From: Misgurnus anguillicaudatus
Taxonomy: Eukaryota; Chordata; Actinopteri; Cypriniformes; Cobitidae
Direction of reading: 5' to 3'
NCBI RefSeq assembly: GCF_027580225.2
Contig: NC_073361.2
Location: forward strand, 17,245,001 to 17,309,000
Length of the DNA: 64,000 bases
The notes beneath the pieces are model-generated. The model was not told where the DNA came from, ran no database searches, and was given only the letters and a program-made list of their open reading frames with translations. This document shows, in pieces, positions 13,401 through 28,400 of this stretch (position 1 is its first letter; the number at the start of each line of letters is the position of its first letter). The position numbers were made by a program, and so were the translations under genes.

Positions 13401-16400
13401 CTAAAAACACATCAGTTTATTATTTTTATACAGTTTTTAATACTATATACACAAATTTCCTGTATTTTCTGTATGTATTCTATTAAAAAGATTGAGAAAC
13501 AATTATATATGATCAATATAACATTGCAAAAACAACAAATCTAATTCTGGCATGGAGACTTTTGCACGGTACTGTATGTATTATTATAGTTTTGGTAGTG
13601 CATCTAGTTTTAGAGTTGTGTATGTAAGGTTATATTCTACATAATCTAAACTTGTAATAGCCTTGTAACTTTTTCCTTTAAAATCCAAATATGTGTCTGT
13701 GCAATCCGGGCTAAAGTCTCAATCTAATTATTTGAAAGCAACAAAGTTGGATTTTACTCATTAACTTTAATTTCAATATTCAACATGCATGGCCTTACTT
13801 AGTCAACATTAAAGATATCAAGGCTATACTTTCACAGAACGTTCTTTACATTATGTAGAATAATTTTATGTAGAAAAGAGTGAAATAAAATCACAAAAAA
13901 TGACTTTAGCTGGATTCCCACAGGCTGGACCACAAAATCAGTCATAAGTCACAAGGGTATATTTGTAGCAATAGCCAACAATGCATTGTATGGGTCAAAA
14001 TTATCATTTTTTTAATGCCAAAAATCATTAGGAAATTAACTCTTTCCCCGCCATTGACGAGTTATCTCATCAATTAAGAGAAAACATTTGCATGAAAAAA
14101 ACGTGTTCCTAATGAGTTTTTATGTTAATCTGTAATACTGCGATTATCCATTAGATGGCAGACTTACCAAATTTATAAAAACTGAAGCAAAAAAATTATT
14201 TACTAATTTTAAACTATGTGTGTTAATTTTAAACTCTATGTTTTGATAATCGTTCTGAATCGGATCTCTAACAAAATTCCTTCACAAAAATGCAATTATT
14301 TCAGCTTTTTGCAAAAAATATAGATATATATTTTTAAGAAAAATACCCATATTTAAGGGTTTATAAGCGGAGAAAAAATATATAGATAAGATGAAACGTC
14401 TCGTCTGATATATTTGTATCTTTATATATTTTTAGAAGAAAATTTTCCTGGAAGGCATTTTGTAAAACTTTTGTGAAAATCAAAACTACAAAATGCTGGC
14501 GGGCAACTTGGCTAGCGGGGAATGAGTTAAAGGGATAGTTCACCCAAAAATGAAAATACTCGTTCTCATGTTGTTCGAAACCTGTAGTTGTTGAACACAA
14601 AAGAAGATATTTTGATAAATATTGGTAAGCACACAGTTGACGTACCCGTTGACTTTCATAGTAGGAAAGAGAAATACTATGTAAGTCAATGGATACTCTC
14701 AACTGTGTGCTTACCAATATCTATCAAAATGTCTTCTATGATGTTCAACAGAATAAAAAAACTCATACAGGGTGAATAAATGACAGAATTTTCATGTGAA
14801 CTATCTCTTTTAAGTTAAGATATTTTGTAAATTTCCTACCGTAAATATATGAAAAATGTATTCATTATTAGTAATATATGTTGCTAAGGACTTCAACTTT
14901 AAAGGAATAGTCCATTTTCTTAAAAGAAAAATCCAGATAATTTACTCACCACCATGTCATCCAAAATGTTGATGTCTTTCTTTGTTCAGTCCAGAAGAAA
15001 TTATGTTTTTTGAGGAAAACATTGCAGGATTTTTCTCATTTTAATGGACTTTAATAGACACCAACAATTAATACTTAACTCAACACTTAACACTTAACTC
15101 AACACGTAAAAGTTTTTTTCAACGGAGTTTCAAATGACTATAAACAATCCCAAATGAGGCATAAGGGTCTTATCTAGCGAAACGACAAGAAAAATAAAAA
15201 TATGCACTTTTAAACCACAACTTTTCGTCTAGGTCCGGTCCAGCGCGACCTAACGTAAATGCGTAGTGACGTAGGGAGGTCACGTGTTACATATATAAAA
15301 CGCACATTTGCGGACCATTATAAACAATAAACTGCCACAAAGACATTAATTAGTATCATTCAACATACAACAACGTCGGAACGGTCCTCTTTTAACACAC
15401 TTGTAAACACTGGGGAGGAGTTTCGCGTTCGTCCTCTGTGACCTCTTGACGTATTGCGTGGGGTCACGCTGACGCTTTCAGGACCAGAGGAATATCTGAA
15501 GTTGTAGTTTAAAAGTGCATATTTTTTATTTTTCTTGTCGTTTCGCGAGATAAGACCCTTATGCCTCGTTTGGGATCGTTTAGAGTCCTTTGATACTCCG
15601 ATTGAAAAAAACTGTTCCGATATGAGTATGAAGTGTTGGTGTCCAGTAAAGTCCATTAAAATGAGAAAAATCCTGCAATGTTTTCCTCAAAAAACATAAT
15701 TTCTTCTGGACTGAACAAAGAAAGACATCAACATTTTGGATGACATGGTGGTGAGTAAATTCTCTGGATTTTTCTTTTAAGAAAATGGACTATTCCTTTA
15801 AATTGATTTTCTCATTTAGATTTTTTTGCACCCTCAGATTCCAGGTTTCCAAATAGATGATTTATAAATCTCAATTTCAAAACATTTAACCTAATGTTTG
15901 GTTTTGTGGTCTAGGGTCACATATGATGCCATGTAGCATTGATGTTATAATTTCATTTTTATTGTGTATTATCTATTGTAAATCTACAATAAGAAAACAA
16001 ATAGGAAATCGAGTTCTCCATGCTAGTTCTCCTTCCTATAAACAGAAGATCTATTTAATTTTTTATTTATCTCCCTCACTGTCCAATTATGGTGAAGCAC
16101 AGTGAAGTTGTGTTTACCTTTACAGGCGTAACTCTGAGCACTGGGGCTACATGCAAACAGAGACATGAGACCTTTGGCTGTCACCTTTTTCAGTGGATTC
16201 TGATATGGGATCTTCTCATATTGCTAAATATTAAACAAAAGAACAAAAACCAGCCAATCAGATCGAGCCCCACTGTTTAAAGACAGCCAGTTATTTATTT
16301 ACAACTATTTTTGCATAAAATATGTATCACACGGTCCACGGACATCCATGGGCATGCTGCCTGAGGCTGTGACTGGCTACAATCTATACACCAGTCTGTG

Positions 16401-19400
16401 TTACCTCCAGTAACATTTCACACATCAGCTCTCCAGGCTCAGATGACAGGACTTCAGATAAAGAGGACCCAGGCTCCCCTGTGGCCCGATCGTCCACGTG
16501 GCCTCCTGATCTCCTTTTAGCCTCCTCCGTGAACAGCACGGAGAGAAACTGCAGGGCCGAAGTGTACAAAGAAGACTCGGCTCCCCGTTGCTCCAAACAC
16601 GCTCGGAGGGCATCTGAGGACGGACAAACAAGAGCGTTGAGGAAAAAGAATGCAAATATTTAGTTTTTGGAGCTTTTCTCAAACTCCAAGACATGAAGAT
16701 GCAAGAGATGCAAAACTTCCCAACAAACAATTTTCACCAAGGGGAAACATCTGACAAACCGCCTCTCCAAACGCACAGCCTTTCAAACCACTTCCAAAGC
16801 CTGGATACCTGCAGGCAAGTCAGCGAGACTACTGCCCACCCACCTGTTCTAGCATTTCCTACCACATCCATCAGATCTAAAGCAGGCTGATTGTTCTTCT
16901 CGTCTCTGGCCCAGGTCTGTCATATGCACCGGGGACACCCATCCACACGTTAAGGTATAATGAGCTTGCCTCCCACTGCTCCATCTTCTCACCCGTCTCC
17001 ATTTTTATCTAGAACTCCCTCACTCCTATCAACACCTATCAAACCCTTCAATCTTTCTTTCCAAACATCCCTCTTTCATCACATGTGCCATCATTTCCCG
17101 TTTGTACTCTGTTTCTTAATGCTCTTTGGTGTGAGTGTGTCACCTGAAAATCGTTGCCAGTGTTTCCCCAGTGCCACGCTGACAGATGGGCCGACCACAG
17201 CTTGGTTTCTGCGCAACAGACTAGCCAGGAGCATCAACACATCCGCCCAAGTGTGGAGCACTGCATTCTGGGCCTGGGCATCTGAGGACAAGCAAAACAA
17301 GCAGTCGCTCATGAAACACGCTCTTTTCTTTTATACCAAGGTCTTGTGTGAATGACTTTTTGGGGTTGCATAACAAGGAATTAAAGTCGTTCTGGGTTGT
17401 CAGTGCGTGTCTCGATCGATACCCGAGTCGGTGACAGACAGCGTTAGGATGGAAATGAGGTTGTTCAGCAGGGGTTTGAAGATCTCTCGCTGGAGCGGCA
17501 GATTCTCACTGTGTATTGTTGCTGACTGCAGGAGATGGCAAAAACTCTGCACATAATGCACACTGCTCAGCACCTGGGGGAGGAACGGGGGGAGAGTTAA
17601 TGAGAAACAAAATTACCAATCAAACAAACAAGCACACGCATTCAGCACTTTACTTTCACAACCATAAACGACAACAAATTGCACAATAACTGCCACAGTG
17701 TGAAACAAGACCATAAACCATTGCTGTGACCAAAAACTACTTCTAACTACGTGAAAAAGTGAGCATGTGTGTTACAGTAGTAGTTTCTGATAAGAGTTTT
17801 TATATGTGCACATCAGAAATCCCATAATGCACCTGGTTTTTGGCTTCTTCAAAAAGAGCTGGTAGTAAAGGTGTCCTCAATTCATTCATGCACTGATTTA
17901 TGGCTGCTGCGTCCACCACACTATAACAGGATGAAACCAACAAAAAAAAGTGAAAATACAAATTAATTTACATGTTAATGTTAAAATGTAGCATATGCAT
18001 GAATCTCATATGAATCTTCTTTTTGTCGGTAAAGAAAAGACAACCACAGTGTGGTATTTAAAATGAGTGGGTGGTGGTACGGATGTGGTTGTCAGGTAAA
18101 CCAAGAGTTTATATTTATAATTGTATGTGAGTGTGAAACTGAAATGAAGTAGGCACAGGTTTGCAGTATGAGGTATTAATGTGCAGTGTGCATCTGCAAA
18201 TAAAGGCTTGGAAACATTTATTTTAAAAAAAAAAAAAAACAGAAAAATTTAATCTTTTACCCATCAATTATTTCCAAACCTGTATGAGTTTCATTCTTCA
18301 ACGGTAAATTGTACTGGTTGCTCAGTTAAATACAAATGTAATAAATGGGAACCTAAAGCTTAAAAAAAATGTAAAAGCATAATAAAAGCGGTTACCAGCT
18401 GTCTGGATGGGACGATTATCAGTGAATAATCATTTTGTTCCTCTTAAAAACCTATCATACAATTTCAGAAGAGTTTGAATACAGTCATAGTTCACACTGG
18501 ACAACAAAACCAGTCATAAGTAGCACGGGTATATTTGTAGCAATAGCCAATAATACATTGCAAAGGTCAAAATAACCAATTTCTTATATGCCAAAAATCA
18601 TGAGGATATTATGTAAAGATCATGTTCCATGCAGATATTTTGTAAATGTCCTACTGTAAATATATAAAACTTGTATTTTTGTGAATTGATGTAGATTTTT
18701 AAAACCCCTGGAAGTGTTAGGGAAAGTTAATTTTAAAAGTAATGCATTACAATATTAAGTTACTCCCCAAAAAAGTAACTAATTGCTTTACTTAGTTACT
18801 TTTCATTGGAAAGTACTGCTTACTTTACTTTTAAGTTACTTTTGCGTTACTTTTTCTTACCTGGTCGAGGCTTGATCTCTTTCAGGCCTTGCAGGTGTTT
18901 TTTTATGATCGCAAAAATGTCAAGCTCTGGCCTGCCATATCCGTTTTTGATTTAAATTGTTCCCGACAGGCGCACAGAGTGCATAATTCTACGTTAATAT
19001 TTTCAGTTAAAATCAGTACATTCTTTTATTTTTAAATTGAATTAATTAAACTGAAAAATAACTCGCATTACTATTTAAAAAAGTAACTTAAATATTAATA
19101 TGAACATTTATAAAGTAATGCGTTACTTTAATCGTTACTTCAGAAAAGTAATATTATTACGTAAAGTAATGCGCGTTACTTGTAATGCGTTACCCCCAAC
19201 ACTTCTAACAACCCATACATCAATGGAAAGTGTATTTATGCAGATGCATAAGGCTATGTTTACACGTGGACGGCTATTTTCATAAACGGACATTTCAACC
19301 TCTCCGGTTTCAAAAGTAATATCGTGCACACATGTCAGTTTTCAGAAAAGTGTTTATTTACACGTACCCGTGCATATTTGCCGTCAAGAGACGCTCAAGC

Positions 19401-22400
19401 CCATGTAAGCCAATCACCGGCAGCGCTGGTGGTGACGTGAACTGGTTCTTCATGTTGGAGGGAGGAGTTGTTGCAGTAGGTGATTGATGACGTCAACGTA
19501 CCGCGAGAGCGAGTTGAGGAATCACACGTAGAGGTCTAATTTCGAATCGCTCTCGCGGTACTTTGACATCATCCGTCCGTCGGTTCTTGCAGCTCCGCAT
19601 GAAGTCAAACACGCGTAAAATTGCTGACCTCCGAGCACTCGTCTCTGCTCCTCGACATAATGGAGCAGCTGTATTTGCAAATACAAACACACGAAACGAG
19701 TTTGCACGAACATAAATGTGATCTTGGAAGCATTCAGAGTAGCAGTCACATGTAAACATGGGTTGCACCTTTGACGTAGGTGCCAGCTCTGGCGCATACT
19801 CTGTGACGTTGCCTGCTTAAACATCCGTTTGTCTCACTTTACATGCAACCGTGCAACCGAAGATTTTCAAGATCTTCGGTCTGGCCGGAGTTTTTAGAAA
19901 CAATCGGTTTCAGAGGCGAGTTCTCCGTTTGCGTGTAAACGAGGGGCACAAACGAAGGTAAATCTCTCAGTTTTTAAAAATAACCATGTACGTGTAAGCA
20001 GAGCCTCAATCAACAGCTTTCATAACTGCTTTTGTTGTCCAGGGTCACATATGTAACACCTATGGTGCACTTTTTAAATATTAAAGGTCTCAGTCCCCAT
20101 TGTAATTGCATGTAAAAGAGTGGCCAGATTTGTGAGCTTGCCGTGAAAACCCATTTGAAGTTATTTGTTTTTAGTGATTTACTGTTTTCTACATAAAATC
20201 ATCCTACAAAATGTAACAACATTCTGTGAAAATATAACCTTGATATCTTTAATATTGACTAAGGCAAAGATTAAATCAATGTGAATGAAATATCAATCAA
20301 ATCTTGATGCTCTTAAAGGAAAACACCACCCTTTTTCAATATTTTACTATGTTCTTTCCTCAATTAGATGAATTAATACATACCTATCTTTATTTAATGC
20401 GTGCACCTAATCTTTGTACAGTGCGTCGTGAATGTGTTAGCATTTAGCCTAACCCCATTCATTCCTTAGGATCCAAACAGGGATAACCTTAGAAGCCACG
20501 TTTTGTTTTGTGCAATAATGCTTACTCGTAACTACTCATGTAACAGTTTTTAAATAGGGAAAACATTGAAGTGTTTGGTGGCTTCTAAATTCATCCCTGT
20601 TTGGATCCTAAGGAATGAATGGGGCTAGGCTAAATGCTAACACATTCACAATGTGCTGTACAAAGATTTAGTGCACGCATTAAAAAAAGATAGGGATGTA
20701 ATCAATTGTCTAAGTTGAGGTAAGAACATAGTAAAATATTAAAAACTGTGGTGTTTCCTTTAATCTCATCATTAGATTATAAGACATTTCTCCAATTATG
20801 TTCCACACAAAGAAATCATTTTGGGTGTACTGCTTCTTTAAGAAAAGATAACCCAAGTTTAAAAACGATTCAAAATATCAATCTAATGCCTTAAACGGTA
20901 TACAATAATGACAGAATGTTGAAATATGAAACGTCTGTGTGTTTCTAACCTGGCCATTCCTTCCAGTATTTGGTTTTGTTTGAGAGCAGATAGACTAAAC
21001 TCAGGAAGCACAGCCACTAGGTTGTCAAGCAGACCACACACCGCTAGCAACAAGTGAGGGGTTACTATAGCAACAGGCTCAGACCTCCCCCCTGGGTGGG
21101 AGTCTTGAGTGAGGGCAGAGTCCGAGCTGTCCATGTCACTTTGACCTGTATCACAACGAAAGCACAGCAGAAAGACTCAAATCACTGAATAATCAATCAA
21201 ACATGGAAAGATTCCTGGAAGATTCGCAGCATTCATACCCTGAGCAGTAAGTCTGTTGGCTGAAGTATCTTGGATGACACAGGAGGTTGGGGCTGGAGAA
21301 TGTGACCTGCTTGAGCTACCTGATGCAATCTGAAACACAAAAAAACAGACATGATAACAATGATAATGAAGACTGGAATAGCCCCCCAAGGTCATGTGCA
21401 TGAAGCACAAGCTGCGAGAGGTTCATTGTTTACTTATTAGGCATTTACAAATGAATGAATATTGATTGGTTACTAAAGAATTGAAGTACAATAGGTTCAC
21501 TCCTATATCTGCAAATAAAGTAAAATCTTTTGGTGTTATGTTCAAATTGAGTACAGTGATACATAAAGACTGAATGTCTAAATTGAACCGCTGTTAAAAG
21601 ATGTGTAGCTCTAATTTAACAAACAAATGTCTGCATGAACAACAACAATAATGCTATTGTTGGTGTATACAACAAATGAGTGGTTCTCGCTCATACAAAC
21701 ACATTTGACAAGTGCGAGCCTAAGTGGTAAGTGGAGCTACTTAAAACCTCATAAAACCTGTTACATTTATAATCATGGCTCCGTTTTCCAATAACGTTGT
21801 CTCTTTGTGTGTTATGAAGACTTATTTAAAGGTGGGTGTACGATTATTGAAAAACACTTTGTAAAAGGGAGGGCCGACTACCAAAACACACTTGTAGCCA
21901 ATCAGCAGTAAGGAGCGTGTCTACTAATCGACCTCGTTGTCTGGGTGGCGTATGTGTGAGGCGGGTCTATCAAAAGAAGGTCCAGATTCTATTGGGCTAG
22001 GGCAGTGCTTCTCAATTATTTTCTGTCACGTCCCCCCTAGGAAGAAGTAAACATTTCGCGCCCCCCCCAACTCTCTGCCGCGACTGTAAATAGTATAATT
22101 TGTCTATAAAATGACACATCAGCAAAGCATTGTATCCTTATTAACATTAAAGAAAACACAAAAAAAGAAATATCAATCAACTTACAACAAAAAATAACTT
22201 GTTTTTTAGTCTGTAAAAGAAAAGACTTAAAATGCATCAATTTGCCTGAAATAAAAAAATCAATCCTTATTTACAGTATATTTTTTGACCATTTGATACT
22301 GAAAAATTAAATTAAATATAATCAATAAATAATAATAAAAACTCAAGCGGCTTATCAGCATGTTTGGGGTGTAATGTCTTTAAGTGACGGTGCAAAAAAA

Positions 22401-25400
22401 TCACTTCCTGAAAAAGTATTTTCCCCAGGGTCTCGCACGCCCCCCCTGGTGTCGCTTCGAGCCCCCCCTGGGGGTCCCGCCCCACTATCTGAGAAGCACT
22501 GGGCTAGGGGCATGTTTAAGTGATTTTCAAATGTCAACATTGGCTTTTAGAGATCGTGCACAATGCCTCTAACGTTATGTTTTTATTACCTTAGAATGAG
22601 ACGTTTTATCTACATACACCGAGGGTCCCCTTACGTGGAAGTCGCCATTTTGTGACACCATGTTTCTACAGAAGCCCTTAAGGGACAAACTTTTTTACTA
22701 AGTTGTCTTCGATGATAACATGTTTTTCTGGTGGCGGCTACCGTAGCTTCTCTATGCGTTTCAAAAGCGAGGGGTGAGCAGTGGACTGAGCCGTTGGTTG
22801 CAATTCGCAACCTCACCACTAGATACCGCTAAAATTTACACACTGCACCTTTAAAACACAGAGAGTGGTCTACAAAAAATTCATATGTACTAACCAGAGT
22901 GCTGGAAGTGGAGATGGATCCCGAGACCTGATTCTGGTTGATGGAAGGTCTCCAGTTCTTCAAAGAATCATTCAGATACGTCTCTACAAAAACATTTACA
23001 AATCAGTACTTACCAAGTAAACACATACTGGATTAACTAATGGCACTAACAATTTACTAAAAGTTTACTAATCATCTAAAATGTGACCCAATCTGAAAAC
23101 CAATCTGGTGTCTTTTTTTGTGATGTACTGTTTTCCTTATAAAATAAAAATAAAATTGTGAAAATATAACCTTGGTATCTTTAATATTGACTGAATAAGG
23201 TCATATCAAAGATTGACATCAATGTGAAATCAAACTCTGATGCTCCTAATCTCATCATTAGAGTATGAGACTTTAGCCTGGATGTCATAGACAGGGTCAC
23301 ATATGGTATTAATACAGAATAAACATTGATAATTTGTAGAAACATATGGGGGTCAGCAATTCAGACGTCCACTAATAGCAGGCTTTACTCATGTGGACAC
23401 AGTACCATGGGTGACATTGACAGGCAGGGGAGGAGGGCCGAGGGTGAAGGCATGTCGGCCCGTGTAACAGTTCTTCACCATCTGGCCCACGGTCTCAAAA
23501 AACTGGCAGTGGTACAGCAGTGCCTGCAGCGCAGGAAGCCCAACCAGACACAGACCTGAATCCTCATCGTGCACACAGGGACTCTGAATAATACAGGAGG
23601 AGAAAAAGAACAAAAGAAGTAAAGAAATGGAAAATTAAAACTTTGAAAACCATAATCAGCAGAAATCAACACAGACAGATTTGTTATGTCTAATCAGTTT
23701 TTACGATGTTTACTGCTGAAGATTCAGTCTGTTCTTCTGTAAACATACCTGCCAGGCACAGTCTTTGGCCTCTTCTGCATTAGCCGGCATTGGCATCACA
23801 AGAAGGTTTTGCAAAATAAATGCCGCCTGTTGGGAGGAGAAACATTAAAGTCGGCAATACTGCCATCTTGTTGCAAATGAATGGAAATGCATGCTGAGTG
23901 AATTCTCTGAGGGATTAAAGAGAGCTTGTGGCAAACTTTTTAAAGCGAAAAAGAAAATATTTTTATTTAATTTCTGTGAAAAATGCACAAGGAATAGAGC
24001 GAACAGTACAGCAAATATGTGCTGGTATTCTGTAATAATTTAATAGTAACTCAAAATGACATTAAAAATACATTCTTTTTAATAAAAATAAATCTTTTTT
24101 CAATATTTTATGGACGGATTAAAATTGAGCAAAGCAGAAAATATATTATGACGAATATGCTGTGCACCCTCTACCTGCTAGTGTGCTGTTTGCACTTGAA
24201 GATGTAGCGTAGTTAACATTTTAATTTTATTTATTTTGCTATTTTTTATTTACATTTTTTGTTTATTAAAATGTAATGTTTATTCAAAGAAACTTTGATA
24301 TTTTAGTGTCACAGGCCACTTTTGTGTAAATTACTAAAAAAAGTTACTTGTTTGTAAAAAACACTCAGAAGTTTTGTTCAATGCGTCGTTTTAATTTCCA
24401 CTGAAAGAGGAAGTTAGGATGGGGCATATTAAGTGGCTCCTCCCCCTTTGCAATGTCATAAATATCATTTATGAGTATTAGCATAAGTACAAGACTGTAA
24501 GTTCTGAATGATTATATCTTAAAAATGCTAGTTTACAGACAACCTAAAGCAGTGGTTCTCAAACTTTTTCAGCATGCGGCCCCACTTGTGTACGGCACAT
24601 TCCATCGCGGCCCCCCAAAGAAAATTTATGACAAAACCAGTTTTAAAACTAAAAATTTTAATTAAACAAAACATTTTAAACTATACAAAGTAGTGCTGTT
24701 GGTTAGTAGCCTTATTTTTTAGGTGTAACTACACAGAATTCATGATAAATTAATGTATTTTATAAAATGTCATAAAACTGGGGCCCGCGGGGGGCCCCAG
24801 TTTTATGACATTTTAGTTTTCAGTTTGAGAACCACTGACCTAAAGGGATAGTTCACAGAAAAATGAAAATTCTGTCATCGTTTTCTCATTCTCATGTTGT
24901 TCTAAATCTGTATACATCTAAAGAACACAGAAGATACATAAAGTGGCAGGGTATCTGCATGAGATTAAGCCGCAACAAATGTCGGTGTGGTTGTCACAAA
25001 CCATCAAAAACGTAAAAAATCTCCCTATCCAGACGTGATTTCTGTACTCACCTCTCGCCGCACCATACTGCACTCCTGTCTGTCCAGCAGAATGTTGAGC
25101 ACAGTCGCCCAGAGGCCTCCTGAGATATTCTGGCAACTCGCTGACAGCGCCACGCACCCTTTCTCCAGTGAACTCAGAGCCGCACCCACAGCCAGACTGG
25201 CACAGCGGACCTGAATACACACAAACACTCACTTAGACCCAACACATGTGCTTGGCAGTGCTAACTGCCATTGGCTCTTTGGCACACGGATCTGTGATCA
25301 TCGTGGCCATTATTTTCAATGCTCTGCATCTGCTAAGCTAAAGGGAGGACATGCACGAGTGCTTGGGAAAACCATTTGATGCTACAGTATGAATGTTATT

Positions 25401-28400
25401 AATTCATGGAAGAATGGTAAACCATGGACACTTAAAAACCAAGACTTCTGTCTTAAAGATTTTAGCAAGTAGTAACTTTGTGACCATATAAGATTTTCAT
25501 AAGCCATAAATAAAAAAAATTTTGACATAACATTTTAAGAACTCTTTGGCTTTGTTCACAGACATGAACAATATGTAAAAAATTAAATGGGTTCTGTGTT
25601 TATCAGCCTAAAATAAGCCTGTGCCCACTATTTGGATTAAAAGTATATATTAGTAATTAGTATTAGTAATTAAAAAAGTATTTAATATTTGTAAGACTTA
25701 CCTCAGGGTCACGGTCAACCCACAGAGGAATTAACCAGGCCAGGCCGAGCTGGGCGGCGCCTTGTTCATCAGAACTTTGTTCACGCCCCAGAGACCACAA
25801 AGATATCCAGTCCTTTAACACACACACAAACTTTATATATTAAAAAAATCATTTTATTGATTTAAACTTATTTATTTGAGAGTAGACCTATTAAATCAGT
25901 TATAAGCTTGTTTCGAGTAATTGACTTATATTATATGATAAAAATGTACTTATTATCAGTATCCACAATTAACAAATGTGTCAGCACCCTCTTGTGTTAG
26001 TTTTAACTAATTTTTTGACAAAATTTCCAGAATACAATCAACATCAGTTTATTGGGCATCAATTACCCAATTTTCCAGATACAATCGCAAAAAAATTTAA
26101 AAACCCATATAAGACGACCCCAACTTATTTCTAAAATACAAATGATGGCAGTTCTGACCTCATTTTTACTTTCCTTCATCATCTCATGTGACAGGTGAAG
26201 CAGGCAGATAACTGCATTCTTTGTCACTCCTTTGCCCATGAAGGACATTGAGTTTCCTCCCAAATCTATGTAGAATGAGGAGACGACCTGTGCAGAAGAG
26301 TTAAACAAGACATCATCATAATAAGCAAAGTAAAGCCAGTTTCACAACAACTTCCAACTTCTGTTTTTAAATAATCTAACAGGATGTCACTCTCTTTTAG
26401 CTTTACTAAAGTGGAATTTTGAGTTATGATGACATGTAATTGGGTTACAGAGGGATATGGATGCAAAAGTAACTGGAGACTGGAGCTGGTTAGCATGTAG
26501 TAAATATTTGGCAAAATCTTGAATTGTGTGTTTAAGGTTTTCTCCCTGGCTTAGAGCAGCACATGGCTAAGGGGGTCGGTACACCAAAAAGTCGTAGAAC
26601 GATGCGCCGGTTGGTTGTTGTGATATTTGCCCCACCTCTCCTCCACTTTGATTGGACGGCCGAGTGAAAAGTGACATTGACGAGCTGAGTGTTACGCCCA
26701 AAGTTGAAAAAAATTCAAAGTTTTTGAAAAGTGTACCACTTCTATTGGAAACAATTGAAAACATAAGCCGTCCGCTGGTGTAAACATCTTGGTGTGCGTG
26801 CCCCCTAGGGGTGGGCGATAAATCACCTGCCATTCTCATGCATCAGTAAAGCCGGTTCCGTGATTAGTAGTAAATTGCCATCTCCTGCTTTCAAATGGAG
26901 TGGAATTTACTACACAGAGCCGTATTTGGCCGAGATGATTTCATAATCGTGGACAAATTGCCTCCGATAATGTATGCGATTTTGCCTAGCTTTTTGGTGA
27001 AATACGGCTCTGTGTAGTAAATGCCGCTCCAGGCGATTTATCGCCCACCACTAATGCCCCCTAAGCCAGCTGAATGAGGTACTTAAAGCTGATAGTGCAC
27101 TTGTATGTATATTTATTTACTTCCAAGAGTCCACTGAGGTACTTAAAGCAGAGAGTGTGCGGTTCCTCGTCCGGTGTGTGAGCGCTCCAGCCGGGCAGGG
27201 CCGTCACATTGGCCATGGTCCTGAGTGTGCGCTCCAGAGAGGGCAGGCCGTAAAAGCGTGGAGCGTCAGACAAACGCAGGCACTGCAGAAGACGCACAGA
27301 CAGCTCAGAGGCAAACGGCCCGGACAGAACCTCACACATCCTGGAAAACAGACATAAATGAAGGAGAGAGGAATAAAATGTGAACCACATTAAAAATATT
27401 AATGAAGCACCACTATTAGGAATCATATTAAATACAGGGTTCCTACTCTAAGCCAAATGTCAAAATCCCAGACTTTCACTGACTAAAAAAGTAGAAATTT
27501 CATGACCTTTGTACACCGCGAGTTTATAAAAAATGTAGCTTAAATGTCTGAAATGAATAAACAAGGTCAATAAACAGCTGTTTAGATTGTAGTCTCACAT
27601 GAAATCAGTGGAGGCTTGGAACCAAAAACTGCATTCCTTACGTTACAACTTAAAGGGACACTCCACTTTTTTGAAAATATGCTCATTTTCCAGCTCTCCT
27701 AGAGTTAAACATTTAATTTTAACCGTTTTGGAATCCATTCAGTCGATCTTTGGGTCTGGCGCTACCACTTTTAGCATAGCTTAGCATAATCTATTGAATC
27801 GGATTAGACCATTAGCATCGCGCCTAAAAAATAACAAAAGAGTTTCGATATTTCGATATTTAAAACTCGATTCTTCTGTAGTTACATCGTGTACTAAAAC
27901 TGACAGAAAATTAAAAGTTATGATTTTCTAGACCAATATGGTTAGGAACTATACTCTCATTCTGGCGTAATAATCAAGGACTTTGCTGCCGTAACATGGC
28001 TGCAGGAGGCGCAACGATACTACGCAGTGTCCGAAAATAGTCCCCTGCTATTAAAAGTTACCAAGGGGATTATTTTCAGGGGCTGCGCACCATCATTGCA
28101 CCTGCCGCAGCCATGCCACGGCAGCAAAGTCCTTGACTATTAAGCCAGAATGAGAGAATAATCCTAGCCATTTTGGTCTAGAATATCGCAACTTTTAATC
28201 TGTCAGTCTTAGTACACGATGTAAATACAGAAGAGTCAAGTTTTAAATAGGAAAAATATTGAAACTTTTTGGTTATTTTTTAGCGTGATGCTAATGGTTT
28301 AATCAGATTCAATGCATTATGCCAAGCCATGCCAAAAGTGTTAGCGCCAGACCCGGAGATCAACTGAATGGACTCCAAAACGGCAAAAATCAAATGTTTA

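Larger units (their letters stand above)
13913..15922. mobile_element. Outer repeat (CTGGACCACAAAA ends) split by three TTAA insertions
   Basis: The left piece begins CTGGACCACAAAATCAGTC and the right piece ends TTTTGTGGTCTAGGGTCACA, an inverted match. Three TTAA-type elements (14036-14530, 14527-14813 and 14899-15801) are inserted into it. A sister copy is at 18494-20052. Confidence 0.75.
18494..20052. mobile_element. Outer repeat (CTGGAC ends) split by two insertions
   Basis: The left piece begins CTGGACAACAAAACCAGTC and the right piece ends TTTTGTTGTCCAGGGTCACA. Two elements (18714-19204 and 19249-20007) are inserted. It is in intron 36 and is the sister of 13913-15922. Confidence 0.7.

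Noticed and set aside
16960..17355. 131-codon plus-strand open frame
   Set aside because: It overlaps rttn exon 39 on the opposite strand and has no recognisable domain.
19493..19824. Two overlapping minus-strand frames of 91 and 100 codons
   Set aside because: Both lie within the CpG-rich MITE 19249-20007, overlap each other in different frames and lack motifs.
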